Origin: Chamaecrista fasciculata
Lineage: Eukaryota > Streptophyta > Magnoliopsida > Fabales > Fabaceae
DNA: 64,000 bases
Direction of reading: 5' to 3'
Assembly: GCA_003254925.1 (NCBI GenBank)
Contig: QANZ01038022.1
Span: 7,359 to 71,358, forward strand
This document shows, in pieces, positions 31,467-42,423 of this stretch. Both the position numbers and the translations under genes were made by a program. How positions within the stretch are numbered: the stretch's first letter is position 1; each line of letters starts with the position of its first letter. The notes beneath the pieces were generated by a model. That model was not told the DNA's origin. It saw only the letters and a list, made by a program, of their open reading frames with translations, and searched no databases.

Positions 31467-33240
31467 GGGCCTGTTTGGGAGCAAGACATCTCAATCTCAT
31501 CTCATTTCAATCCTAATCTCAACCTAAAATTAGATGAACAGTCCAGTTTGGGTGTTTGTGTGGCACATAATCTCATCTCAATCTCATCCTAATCCTCATC
31601 TCATTCAAATCATCATCCCATTTATCATACATTTACTAATCTACCCCTATTTATATACCTATATTTACCTACACTCTAATACAAATATAAAAAAGATAAT
31701 TAGACAAAATAGTAATTTTACATACCCTCATTTATTACACTTATAATTTTCTCTCTCTCCATCATTTCTTATTAATTTTTTTTCTCTCCCTCTCACTCAC
31801 TCACAAACACACACAAACTTCTCTCTCTCCTTTTCTCTCTATCTCTCACACACCCACCTACCCACTCCCTCTCTCTCCCACATATATATATATATATATA
31901 TTATATTTATATTATATATATATAATTTATATTAATTTAATTAAACAAAGATGTTTTTGTCTATTTGTAATGTTGTTTTTTTTAGTCCCAACATTTCTCT
32001 ATTTCTTTTGAGTAAAAATACAATTGAATCCCTAAATTATTTTTTAAGTTACAATCTTCTATTCTATTTACTGTATTTTTTTAAAAAAAAGAAAAAAATT
32101 ACTTATCTTCACTTTTATAGGCATTTTAGTCCTCAAACTATGAGCTCAATTTCCTTGGCTAGTAAAACTATTTTATGTTTAGTTTTTTTCTCAAACTATG
32201 AAAATAGTTTGATTTTGGTCCTCAAACTATTTGTTGTTCTAAATTCGTGTCCAAATTCATCCGATGATTATGCGCTATGGATAATGGAGAAATAACGGTT
32301 ATTTTTTTGTTGGGAAAATACACAAGTTTCCATGTGTTTGTTATTTTTCTGGTTCGAATCATGGGTAGCAAAAAAATTGCAATGTTGTTTTGTTGGGAAA
32401 TTACAAAGTTATGGACCAAATTGTACATTTACAATCATTTCCATATTACTTGCATTCTGGTCCCACGATATTGTTTGTTATTTTTTGCACCTTGCAAATA
32501 AAAAATATACCCGATTGTTGACGGTACAAGCTTTGTTCGAGCCCCGAGTACAGATATTAGGGACCGATTCTTTGGACCGATACAATGTTATGGACCAAAT
32601 TTTATGTTTACAATACTTTTCATGTTATTTGCATTCTAGTCCCCAAAATATTACTTATTATTTTCTTTATATTCAAATTCATAAATGTGCCCCATTATTC
32701 ATGGCTGGGATTCTCTACGAGCTTTGAATTATCACTCACACATGTTAGGGATTGATTAATTGGCCGGATACAAATTTATGGACCAAATTGCATTCTCAAA
32801 AGAATTTTAATGTTATTTTCATTTTGCCCCATAATCTCATCCAATAGGATGGACCAAAATCCATCATCCTATAGGATTGAGAAATCACGCTTTCCAAGAG
32901 CATCTCATCCAAATATCATCCCAGTCAAACCCCAGTCAAACCCCACCCAAACACCTATATCTCATCTCAATCTCATCTCAATCTCAATCTCAACATCATT
33001 ATCACATACCATTTCTACCCCTATACAAAATAAATAAATCCAACAACCTATTTCACCTAACCACAATCATTACATACCCTTTTATATAATTTCACACCCT
33101 ATTATACATCATTTTCTCTCAAACCATCCAAACACCAATACATAATCTCATCTCATCCTAATTTCAACATCATCTCATCTCATCTCATAAGTTGAGATTG
33201 AGATTGAGATTAGATTGCACTTTTGCTCCCAAACAGCCCC
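31467..33240. mobile_element. Large inverted-repeat element with GGGCCTGTTTGGGAGCAA ends
   Basis: The left end GGGCCTGTTTGGGAGCAA is inverted at the right as TTGCTCCCAAACAGCCCC. The subterminal regions contain 'atctcatctcaatctcatc' repeats in opposite orientation. ATA lies directly outside both ends. The interior has TA and TC microsatellites (31750-31935) and a 180-bp tandem array (about 32409-32830). No transposase is readable. PIF/Harbinger is the best guess. Confidence 0.6.
32409..32830. repeat. Tandem array with a unit of about 180-187 bp
   Basis: TTATGGACCAAATT recurs at 32409, 32588 and 32775. It is followed each time by a related 'ttacaat..ttgcattctggtccc' stretch, giving two full units and a partial third. 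The array is inside the element 31467-33240. Confidence 0.6.
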
Positions 33241-33614
33241 ATAGTCGTCTCACATAAATACATTTGACCCTAATCAAAGTACTCATAATTTCAAATTTCA
33301 AAAACTCTCAACAACTTATTCTTACCGGAGTTATCTTATTGACTAAAGCGTCAGAGGTAAATCACAACAAAATTCCCATAATCTATTAATTAACTTTCAA
33401 AAAATTAAACCTTAAAGTTCCTCATCCGAACCAAGTAATTAATAGTCCTTGGCTGCTAATACATCAGACACAAACACTAATTAACATAGCACATATTAAA
33501 ATTTTAAAAAATAAAAAGTAATTTAGGTTAAGAGATATTGTTTCCTCTTTAAAATAAACAGTTACATTTCAAACATGATTAAAATAAAACAAAAAGTACA
33601 ATAATATATCTATA

Positions 33615-33963
33615 TCTATACTATATTATATGGCTCCACTTCTTTAAGGTCGGTCAAAATTACTGAATTAAAAAAATAAAAAAGAAAAAGAAATCACTTA
33701 CTTTCCTCTATTCCACGTTCTCTCACTCTAAACAAGTTACTTTTGATTTTCAATTTTTCATTAATATTTAAAACTTTATAAAAAAAAAGGATAAATTACA
33801 CTTTGGTACTCTATGGTTTGGTCATATTTCACTTTAGTACTCAATGATTTAAAAAGTGACACTTTGGTACCATGTAATATTTTCTCTTAACAAATTATTT
33901 TTAAATAATTTTATATATTTATATAAATATTTAGGTACCCGTTGGGGCACGCAAATCCTTTAA
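33615..33963 (+). mobile_element. Small Helitron-like element, copy 1
   Basis: The 5' end TCTATACTATATTATATGG directly follows an A. The 3' end has an imperfect hairpin (GTACCCGTTGGGGCAC) followed 8-10 bases later by CTTTAA and T. Plant Helitrons start with TC, end with CTRR after a short hairpin, insert between A and T and make no duplication. The 3' terminus here has drifted from CTAG. A second copy at 57847 shares both ends. Confidence 0.55.
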
Positions 33964-34409
33964 TGTATATATATATATAGCTCATGTCTTGGACTCAAAT
34001 ATTTGTACATAGATATAATCTTTATATAAAATTAAAACACTTTTTTTTTGTCTGAATTAAAACTCATATATTAAGTACAACAAAGACCAAAGACTAAAAG
34101 ACAGACTTAATAAATAGTAATGGAAAAACTTGCGGGGCCCCTATTTCCTACTTAGAGGCCAGAACTACAGAACCCATTTGTTCAAGGTACTAGACTTGTA
34201 TAATTATTAATATTTTGATCATATAATTGATTGATAAATTAAAAATATAATTTGTATGAGTAATTATAATAAAAAAAAAAGATCAAAACAAAATTTTGTA
34301 ACATAGATTATAAAATTTAGAATTTAAAATATAAAATCATTATAAATTTTGTATTTTAATGATTCACAACTTATTACGTTACCTATCACATCAAAACTTA
34401 TTAACAAAA

Positions 34410-34591
34410 GCAACAACCGTTTAGTGTAGTGGTTGGCGAGCTACATCCTAAATGAGAGGACCCAGGTTCGATCCCTAAAGTCGACATTGTTGGGAGGGCA
34501 CGACCGTTTCGTCTCTGTAGCCCGAATGAGATTAGTTTTCGCTTAGATCGTTACACGGATAAGCGGGAGAAACCCATAACATTACCTAAAA
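34410..34591 (+). mobile_element. tRNA-derived SINE, copy 2, with 17-bp target duplication
   Basis: AAAACTTATTAACAAAA occurs at 34393-34409 and again at 34592-34608, a perfect 17-bp target-site duplication. The body has a tRNA-like A-box segment (GTAGTGGTTGGCGAGC) and a perfect B-box (GGTTCGATCCC at 34465-34475), and ends in an A-run. This is the cleanest of the three copies in the window and sets the element's limits. Confidence 0.88.
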
Positions 34592-34679
34592 AAAACTTAT
34601 TAACAAAAAATAATAAATAATTAAATATTAGAGAAACTAAGATAAAAAATTGCAATTTAAGGATTCAAATTTTGAATGT

Positions 34680-35090
34680 CAAAGTACAAATTTAGTCTCA
34701 TATCTTTTGCTCAGTTCTCAATTTGGTCATATATTCTTTTTTGTTGCACTTTTGGTCCCATGTCGTTAGGTCAGTTCTCAATTTGATCCGATATCTTTTT
34801 TGTTGTATATTTGGTCTCATATCTTTGAATCAATTACAGAATTGGTCCTAAATCTTTAGGTAAGGTGCATAAGTTGTCTCATATCTTTGTAAAAGGATAA
34901 ACTAATTGTTGATTCTTTTGCAAAGATATAAGACCAATTCTACAACTTGATAAAAAAAAATATATGAACAAAAATGATATGGGACCAAATTGGAACCTTT
35001 TACAAAAATATGAGACTAAAAGTGCAATAAAAAAGATACAAGACCAAATTAGGAAATTAACTAAAGATACGAGACTAAATTTACTATTTC
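34680..35090. mobile_element. Inverted-repeat element (tcatatctttt type)
   Basis: Repeated 'tttggtctcatatcttttg' units in the left half are mirrored by 'agatatgagaccaaatt' units in the right half. The ends are 'caaatttagtctcatatc' and 'gatacgagactaaatttac'. The structure is foldback with no coding capacity. A decayed relative is at 57082. Confidence 0.5.
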
Positions 35091-35429
35091 ACCAAATTTC
35101 AAATCCAATTTTTTGGGGCATTCTTTAAATTTGAATAGATGATAATTGTAATTTTGATTAATTTTGTTAGTTTGAGAAGACAGGAAAAGAAAGTAGGTAG
35201 TGGGAGGGTAATGAAAAGACGAATGATAAAGTGAGATGGAATCAGAAATGACGTAAGAAAGTGGCGATAAACAGTTATGTAGGTTAGGGAGACAGACAAC
35301 ACACTCAACAACAGATTATGGAGGAAACGTCGAATGGTCTAATCATCTCTTATATTATACACTTCCACATCATCCGTACATATATATTGTTTGAGTTTAC
35401 ATTTGCATATGGGATTTTAGTATTGTTAG

Positions 35430-35935
35430 GATCTAGAGAGCAGATTAATTTTGATATTCGTTTATGTTGAAGTTTAGAGACAAAAATCATATATAAATGA
35501 TAAACTAGAAAAAAAAAACCAAAGCTTACTTAGTTTAAAAGAGGGGACTATTAGAGCAATCAATCGAGAAGAGACTTGCAATGGATTTCACATAGTCTTG
35601 CAAAGAATACTTCGACCATCAAGTTAAAGAGAGAATTTGATGTGAAAGTAAGAGAATTCTGAGTGAGAAAAATAACTAACTTTGAATTGAGAGTATACAA
35701 GAGTATTTATAAAGTGGTGAAGCGCAGAAGGGGCCAAAAGCGACTCTCACGTGCTCAGACCCACAATCTCTAAAAATGAGAAAAGTGGAGGTCCGAAAAA
35801 AAGGAGAGTCTGGAGATCGTGGGAAAGTGGGCACTACAGGACAACCGCTCGTGCGACGTGCATGAGACATGGGTTTAAGGATGAAGTGGCTAACGCCCAA
35901 AATGTGATGTATCAATAATACTACTCATATTCTAG
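35430..35935 (-). mobile_element. Possible LTR remnant, reverse orientation
   Basis: On the minus strand CACTTTATAAATACTC (near 35700-35715) is followed by a leader-like T/C-rich stretch, and a GC-richer segment precedes it. This resembles the U3-TATA-R layout of an LTR. No paired LTR or coding region is visible. It could instead be a lost gene's promoter. Confidence 0.3.
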
Positions 35936-36878
35936 TTTATTTCGATACTTATCATAATTAAAATTCATTACTCTTCTTAAGCTAAGTGTTATATATATGA
36001 TAAATGGATTAATTGAAGAAGTAATATGTAAGTGAAAGAAAGAGAGGAAAATATGAAGATACAATGATGAATATAATGGATATATTAATGAGAAAAAAAT
36101 TTAAAGTAAATCCTCACTATATTCATGAACAGTATCTTGCATAATTTAGCAAATCTCCGAGTCTAACTGCTTGTGTGGAGAATAAATCAAGTGAAAACCA
36201 CTCAGAATAAAATCAAGTGAAAATTACTGAGAATAGATTCAACATTATTCCTCTATAGGCATACACGGGTTGCAAAAACCAACAAAGATGTTTTACCTGA
36301 TAACCTGATTACTTGAAAAAATTTACTATATATACTGTGGAATTGAAATTAAAAATTGGGATTCCACATGACAAGAATTGAATCAAATGAATGAATGTAC
36401 ATTGATTTGAATCTCCTGGGGTCAGGTCAACGGAACAATGAATAGATGTATTGTACAAAATGGAAACAAGTGAAGAGAGAGAGAGAGAAGTAAAGAAATG
36501 AAAAAGGTGTGAATAGAGAAAAGACATGAGACAGTGAAGAAGACATGCAGTGTGTGTAATTGTAGGGACCCGGATGATCATGTCTTGTTTCTGGTCTCCC
36601 ACACTTACTCACACTGTTCACTTCACCATTTCCCCATACACACTCTCTTTTAGGATTGGTGACTGCCGAGTGTGAGCCCATGGAATTACAACCCAAACAT
36701 ATTGTAAATTAATTATTTATAGTCACTGAAAAAAAATAGGATTTTACAACTTTAAAAAATTAAATTATCACTTACAAGTTGTAATTCATTTGACAATGTA
36801 GAGATTGAGTATGCAGAAAGGATTCCAAATCCGATACACTCATGACACATCTACAAGGGGATTTGAATCTTCTCAATG
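35936..36878. other. Intergenic DNA without recognised genes
   Basis: There is a GC-richer patch at 36560-36690. The open frames across it (minus strand) match nothing I know and are low-complexity at their ends. Confidence 0.4.
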
Positions 36879-37290
36879 TGCAAAAAATTGGACCGGACCA
36901 GCAGGTTCAACTGGCGAATCGGACACTAGTCCGGTCCGGAAAAAATAAAATACCGGCCTGCAGTTAACTCGGTGGTGAACCGGGTCAAACCGCTCGAACT
37001 AGTTGGTTAAACCGGGAACCGGTTGACCCGGAAATATTTGAAAAAAAAAAGAAAAAAATTAAATATTTAACACTTATTATATGTGATGGACATATTGTTT
37101 AATTTTTACTTTAAATTTAAATTATTGTAATATATCAATATGTATTTGATGAATATGTATATTTGAAAATGTATTTTTTAAGTAAACCATCTCAACCGGT
37201 TGAACCAGTGACCCAGCGGTTGAACCAGTGAACCAGTGACCCGAGCCTTTCACCGGGTCAATGACCGGTCCGATTTTTTGCACTATGTTC
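36879..37290. mobile_element. Inverted-repeat element with TGCAAAAAATYGGACCGG ends
   Basis: TGCAAAAAATTGGACCGGAC at the left is inverted at the right as GACCGGTCCGATTTTTTGCA. The subterminal regions carry several CCGGTTCAACCGG-like blocks. The element is GC-rich at the ends and AT-rich in the core. The superfamily is not settled (hAT-like ends are common in this class). Confidence 0.6.
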
Positions 37291-37539
37291 TCAAGTGTAA
37301 ATTCATTGCAATTTGAAGAAAAGAAAAAAAGTTACAGAGAGAAATATTAGTGAGACTCATATTTTCTCTCTTTTAACTCTTTCTTTCTCTGTATAAACTA
37401 TAATGTATTTGTACTATAAAAATTTCATTTCCATCTATTAAGGAATGTGAGGAGCATTAAATATAATCGAGTACTCATTTAGGTTAAGAAACCCATAATA
37501 ATATAATCCACATAGCAATTGAGAAAAAAATAATAAATT

Positions 37540-37755
37540 AACATTTTTGTCCCTGAAAGATTACTGAGCTGACAACTTAATTCTTGAAAGATTAAAATAT
37601 ATATACAGTCTGTGAAATATCAAAACAGTATACCAATTAGTTCTTTTAAATAGTATACCTTTTTTATCTTCCAGGGATTAAATTATACATTTAAATCTTT
37701 AGGGATTGAGTTGTTAGCTCGGTGTGATTTTCCGGAGACTAAATTTTTACTTCAC
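37540..37755. mobile_element. Short inverted-repeat element upstream of the EPF-like gene
   Basis: 'aacatttttgtccctgaaag' and 'tgagctgacaactta' at the left pair with 'gattgagttgttagctc' and 'ggagactaaatttttac' at the right. It ends about 160 bases before the EPF-like start codon, so it may lie within that promoter. Confidence 0.5.
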
Positions 37756-37917
37756 TCCAAAAAAAAAATGATGAAACTCGTGTATATTTTGATAGACTAA
37801 TTAACTTCTATACCTTTCCTCTTTATTAAACCTCTCTTTAGTTTCACCCATGCCTATTCATTTCATTCCACTAGCTACTTTCCTTACTTCTCAGCTCGAC
37901 TTCTCTCTATTCTTCCA

Positions 37918-38369
37918 ATGGCTTTACTTTGTAGAGTGAGAACTAGAAGCTACACCACACATGGATCCATCAAAGTTTCAATCTTTTTCCTCTCACTTGT
38001 ACTTCTTCAACCTCCCAAATCAGGTAATATAAAACAAAATCACTTACTATTATTTCAATTATTAGCTGAAGAAACTAATAATTAATATGTACTTGATCAT
38101 CATGCTTCGATATCTTTTGTTCTTCAGGTGGATCAGTAGTGATAGGGTCAAAGCCTCCAGTTTGTGTGAATAAGTGCATGAAGTGCAAGCCATGCATGGC
38201 CACACTTGTGGTTCCTGATCAACAGAGGAAGAACAACAACAACTACATCAAGAAGAAGAAGGGCTTCAAACTCTGGTCTCGTGGGGAAGACAATGATAAT
38301 GATAATGATGATAGCTACTATCTCCTTTCATGGAAATGCAGATGTGGTCATAACTTATTTCAACCATGA
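37918..38369 (+). CDS. EPF-like secreted cysteine-rich peptide (EPFL1/2/3/8 type)
   Basis: Exons 37918-38023 and 38128-38369 join through a split GGT codon to give 115 aa. Residues 18-30 form a hydrophobic core (IKVSIFFLSLVLL), probably a signal peptide preceded by an unusually long basic stretch. The mature domain begins IGSKPPVC and has six cysteines (48, 52, 55, 58, 106, 108) in the EPF pattern CxxxCxxCxxC plus WKCRC. Family peptides are extracellular ligands of ERECTA receptor kinases and TOO MANY MOUTHS and control stomata or organ growth. The loop between Cys58 and Cys106 is long and carries Asn and Lys runs and an Asp/Asn run (89-97). The C-terminal SWKCRCGHNLFQP fits the EPFL1/2/3/8 branch; which one cannot be told here. 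Confidence 0.87.
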
Positions 38370-38920
38370 TATAATATCCATCCTCTGCATCCTTAATTAT
38401 AATTACTTTCATTAATCTAGCTTGTTAATTTCTCTGTATTTAAGTCAAAATTTTTAATTAGTCCCAAATGTATCATGAAATTTCAAATTGGTCCCAAACT
38501 TACTCATTTATCAATATAGAAACTTTATATAATCTTTAACTTTAAATCAATTCAAACATTATATACAAGCACGCCAAGCCTCTAGTATATATATATATAT
38601 GGAACAAGGTCTATTGTTCACTGATGATGCATGATAATTATTCATTCTGAGTTATCTTATTATTAATTATAAACCAACAACAGATGTTCATGTGGGGAAC
38701 GACTTAGTATTGTTAAAGATTTCAAATCCGAGAACTTGTAAATGTAGTCTTGTTGGAAGACTCTTTCACTATAAATAGGTGCACAACCTGAGTTGAATTT
38801 AGATAGTCAGAGCAAATCGTTGAATACTGGGTGAGAATCCAAAAATAATTATCATAAGAAAAAAATATAAGTAAGGTTTATCTCTCTTCTATAATTAGTT
38901 AAATAAAAATGTGTCTTCAA
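38370..38920. other. EPF-like 3' flank, transposon scraps and an LTR-like piece
   Basis: 38445-38520 is one arm of a 'ttggtcccaaa' element. 38565-38591 ('caagcacgccaagcctctag' followed by T) resembles the 3' terminus of the Helitron at 57847. 38665-38890 has a CTATAAATAG motif (38771) and a leader-like tail, and may be an LTR fragment. None is complete. Confidence 0.35.
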
Positions 38921-38929
38921 TATTTTTTA

Positions 38930-39578
38930 GGAAAAAGATCTCTTAGTGCCCTTAACATTTAGGGTCAATTTTAGTTATGCCCCCAACGTTTGTTTTGTGT
39001 CAGTTATACCCCCAACGTTTCACATTGTTGTCAATTATACCCTGACCTCAATTTCTTTTGAGACGAAGTCCTATTTTGCTCCCTCAAGTTTGCTCAAAAA
39101 TCTATTTTGGCACCTCAAGTCTCCGGCGAACTTTCGGCGAGATACACGGCGAACCTGACAACTACGAAAACTCTTAATCCAAGGTTTTTTAACCTCCTGA
39201 GTTCATTTACGACCTCCATTTTGCGAAAAAATGACTAGTAAGCTGCCGAAAAATTACATAGTCGCCAAAAAATTTACACAATCGCTGAAAATCACATTTC
39301 CGGTCATTTATTCGCAAAATGCAGGTCGTCATTGAACTCATGAGGTTAAAAAACCTTGGATTAGGAGTTTTCGTAGTCATTGGGGCCGCCGTGTATCTCG
39401 TCAGAAAGTTCGCCGGAGACTTAAGGGACCAAAACGGAACTTTGAGCAAACTTGAGGGATCAAAATAGGACTTTGGCCCAAAAAAAATTGAGGTTAGGAT
39501 AATTGACAACAATGTAAAACGTTGGAGGCATAACTGAAGATGATCCTAAACGTTGAGGGCACCAAGAGGTCTTTTGCC
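38930..39578. mobile_element. Mutator-like foldback element with near-complete inverted arms
   Basis: The flanks TATTTTTTA and TATTTTCTA (38921-38929, 39579-39587) are a 9-bp duplication with one mismatch. Left blocks (TCTTAGTGCCCTTAACATTT, 'ccccaacgtt', 'tcctattttgctccctcaag', CGGCGAGATACACGGCG) recur inverted on the right. The pairing continues inward through 'ttaatccaaggttttttaacc', so almost the entire element can fold on itself. There is no coding capacity. Confidence 0.65.
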
Positions 39579-39588
39579 TATTTTCTAA

Positions 39589-39975
39589 AGCATTCTTTTG
39601 GTCCCCAAACTTTACATCAACCGTTAATTTTATCCACAAATCTTTTTTGCGATTAATTATTTTGTCCCTAATATTTCACATTTTGATCAATTATTTTATC
39701 CTTTATTTGCTCTTACTTTAGTGAAATGTTAACGACAAAATCTACGTGAGTAATGACATATAATGTAAAATTGATAAAAAAGAAACTCAAATCCTAACTC
39801 ATACTGAAAAACAAAATGAAGTATGTGCTAATTTATTGAAAGAAGTTAGTCAAAAGATAAAATTGACCAAAATGTGAAATATTAGGAACGAAATTGACCA
39901 CAAAAAAAAAAATTAAACACGAATTAACAATTGGTGTAAAGTCTTGGGACCAAAAGAGTGCTTTTACCATTTTGT
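39589..39975. mobile_element. Inverted-repeat element (GCATTCTTTTGGTCC type)
   Basis: 'taaagcattcttttggtccc' at the left is inverted as 'gggaccaaaagagtgctttta' at the right, and inner 'attttatccacaaatc' and 'aaattgaccacaaaa' blocks mirror each other. It is directly adjacent to the element at 38930. A solo arm is at 11940. Confidence 0.55.
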
Positions 39976-39997
39976 ATTTATTAGTAGGTTAAAAGGT

Positions 39998-40095
39998 CAT
40001 TTTGGTTTTGAATGTATACCCTAACATTAATTTTGATTCCAAATTATTGAATTTGATCATATTTCTCTCGTAATCCCAAAAATGTTTCATAAGTG
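39998..40095. mobile_element. Truncated arm of the GGTCAAAGGGTCATTTTGG family
   Basis: 'aggttaaaaggtcattttgg' begins an arm matching copies at 10158 and 20318, but it stops after about 95 bases with no partner. Confidence 0.5.
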
Positions 40096-40319
40096 AATGA
40101 AAGAAAAATGATGTGAAAAGATAATATAAGGCAAAAACATCATTTTACTTCTCAAATTTTACATCAACTTCTAATTTCATTTTTAATATTTTAAGTCTGT
40201 GGTGAAAATTATTTATGGGAACCCTGATGTTACATTTATGTGCGTTTCAGTCCCTGTTTATATGAGGAAAAGACTTTGTAGGGTCTTCTAGGGATTAAAT
40301 TGTTAATTTATTCTAAAAA

Positions 40320-40755
40320 TTAAGGGAAAATTGCATTTATCCACCCTGAACTATGTGTTCAATTGCAATGTCCCCCCTAATCTATCAAAGGTAGAAATTA
40401 ACTCCCTAATCTATTAATTTCGTAGCAATGTCTCCCCAACCGTTAGTAACACCGTTATCTTTCTATATTTTAAGTCCTTGTAATTTATATAAATACTTCA
40501 TGAAATGCTCAAATGACATAAATACTCTTGTTATGATTTAAATTTATAAATTAAAAATATATATACATTTTAAATTTAAATGTTTTTACAACTCATATGG
40601 GACTTAAAAGATATAAAAAATAACAGTGTTACTAATGGTGAAGGTAAATTGCTACAAAATTAATAGATTAGGGGTTAATTGCTATTTTTCATAGATTAGA
40701 GAGGACATTTCAATTGAACACAAATTCAAGGTAGGTAAATGCAATTTTCCAAAAA
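40320..40755. mobile_element. Inverted-repeat element upstream of the gene at 40920
   Basis: 'ggaaaattgcatttatccacc' at the left mirrors 'ggtaggtaaatgcaattttcc' at the right. 'aaatgtcccccctaatctatc' and 'agtgttactaatggt' blocks also mirror each other internally. It ends about 165 bases before the start codon. Confidence 0.55.
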
Positions 40756-40919
40756 AAAAAATTAAATAAAATTATGCCTTGAGTAACCAATATTAAGTGG
40801 CAGGTATGAAATGAATAGTTTCAAAATTAAGGTATAAAGTCACAAAATTTCTCTGAATCATCTTCTTTACTTATAAAGTGACAAGGAAAATCTTGGGGTT
40901 CTTGAAATTTCTGGAAGCC

Positions 40920-42423
40920 ATGGCTCGTCTTGTACTATCCTCCATCACCTCCAATCCATCGAGGCTTTCTCTCTATCCTTCCTTCTTCTCAATTCCTTCT
41001 TCTTCTTCTTCGTCTTCTCGCTTTCCATTTCGACCTCTTTCTTCTCATTCCCTCCTCTCTCCTCCCGCCCGATGCCGCGCCGCCGCCACTCCTCCTCCTC
41101 CGCCGCCGCCGCCTCCCGGAGACGACCCGACCCAGCTTCACGGTCAGTCATGTCGCACTCTCTTCCTTCAATTTCGGTTTCCTAGGTCTTTAATTGCAAC
41201 CCATTTTTGCGTATTCTGGTTTTTAGCAAGTTTGAAATTGCTTCATGGTTCTGTTGAGGCATCAGAAACTGTTGTAGTTATTTAGTAATTGAAAATTGAA
41301 ATTCCTTTTGGTCGATGAATTGATTAAAACTTTCTTATATGAAGATAGAATATTGAAGTCTTGAGTCTCTCTCTTTTGGGGGATTCATTTGACATGATTA
41401 GTATATGTGTTGCAATCGAAGTTTTCTAACCCTAATTTTTTTTAAGGGATTTATTCGAAACTCTATTGGTATCAATTGATTCAAATATTGGTTTAGGCAA
41501 ATCAGGATTAGGGGATTGGATAGTAAACAGGCTTTATGAGTTTAGTTCAGCAAATTCCTTTGGTGTAGAAACTCTTCACTCTAGGCTTATGGGAGACTAA
41601 GATGAGTAAATAACTAATTTAGCTTAATGAACTTTCTCAAGGTTTTTATTCTGGCAGTGGATGCAACCAATATGCAGCTATACATTTGAGTTTGATGTTT
41701 TATTTATAGAATTTAAGACACAGTTACAGGAACTAGAAGTAGACAATAGCACATTATGATTAAGTCTGCCAAACACTACTTTTGATTTCCTTCTGATTAA
41801 GTATCAATGTATCATATACTTCTGTGCTAGTTGAAAAAGCTATAATGTGTTAGGTTTTCTATTGAGGATATTGCAATCAAATTTGTGTGCTTTCTTCATT
41901 GAGCTTATGAGCTTATCACATTTCATATTTTCAACTTCAAAATTCAAATACTCTTGTTCTGTTTGTGTTTCTGTTTCTATAGGTGTAGCTTATTATGATA
42001 CTGATAATACTTTTTGAAATTTTGTTGGTAAAAGTACTCTGGGTACCCCCAAAATATGGGATCAGTTTCAGCTGTACCCTTAAAGTTTTTTTTTTGGTCA
42101 ATTGTACTTCTGATGTTTCACATTTGAGTCAATTGTATTAAAAAATCGAGGTATAATTGACAGAAAAAGAAAAGATTGGGAGTATAATTGACCCAAAAAC
42201 TTTGGGAGTATAACTTTAACTGACCCCATATTTTCGGGGTACCAAGAGTATTTTTGCCAATTTCTGTTTTATTGGAGGAGCAGGCCTTGCTACATCTTTG
42301 TCGAAAGTTAAAGATAGAGTACAGATCTTCTTTGCTGTTCTTTTCTGGATGTCTCTGTTCTTTTGGGCTTCTGCATGGGATGAGAGGAATAGACCAAACA
42401 AGGGATCAAGACGTAGGAGATAA
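40920..42423 (+). CDS. Small plastid-targeted single-span membrane protein, function unknown
   Basis: Exons 40920-41142 (GTCAGT donor) and 42284-42423 join through a split GGC codon to give 120 aa. Residues 1-57 are rich in Ser, Arg and Pro with almost no acidic residues (MARLVLSSITSNPSRLSL), a typical chloroplast transit peptide. A run of nine prolines follows at about 58-66. Exon 2 encodes LATSLSKVKDRVQ, a hydrophobic helix at about 88-106 (IFFAVLFWMSLFFWASAW) and a short basic tail ending GSRRRR. The layout suggests a thylakoid or envelope membrane protein with a single span. I do not recognise a named family. The ATG at 40920 is the first one in frame. The intron contains a MITE ending about 21 bases before the acceptor. 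Confidence 0.8.
42026..42262. mobile_element. MITE in the intron, abutting the 3' splice site
   Basis: 'ttggtaaaagtactctgggt' followed by 'acccccaaaatatgggatcag' at the left is inverted at the right as 'ctgaccccatattttcgggg' and 'taccaagagtatttttgcc'. The arms are about 45 bp with further internal pairing ('agttttttttttggtcaattg' and 'attgacccaaaaactt'). It has no coding capacity. Confidence 0.65.

Noticed and set aside
35430-35935. Complete LTR retrotransposon
   Set aside because: Only an LTR-like stretch is seen; no gag or pol frame and no second LTR was found nearby.
36309-36696. Minus-strand open frames of 89-97 codons
   Set aside because: Low-complexity Ser/Phe/Leu content, no recognised motif, no gene structure.
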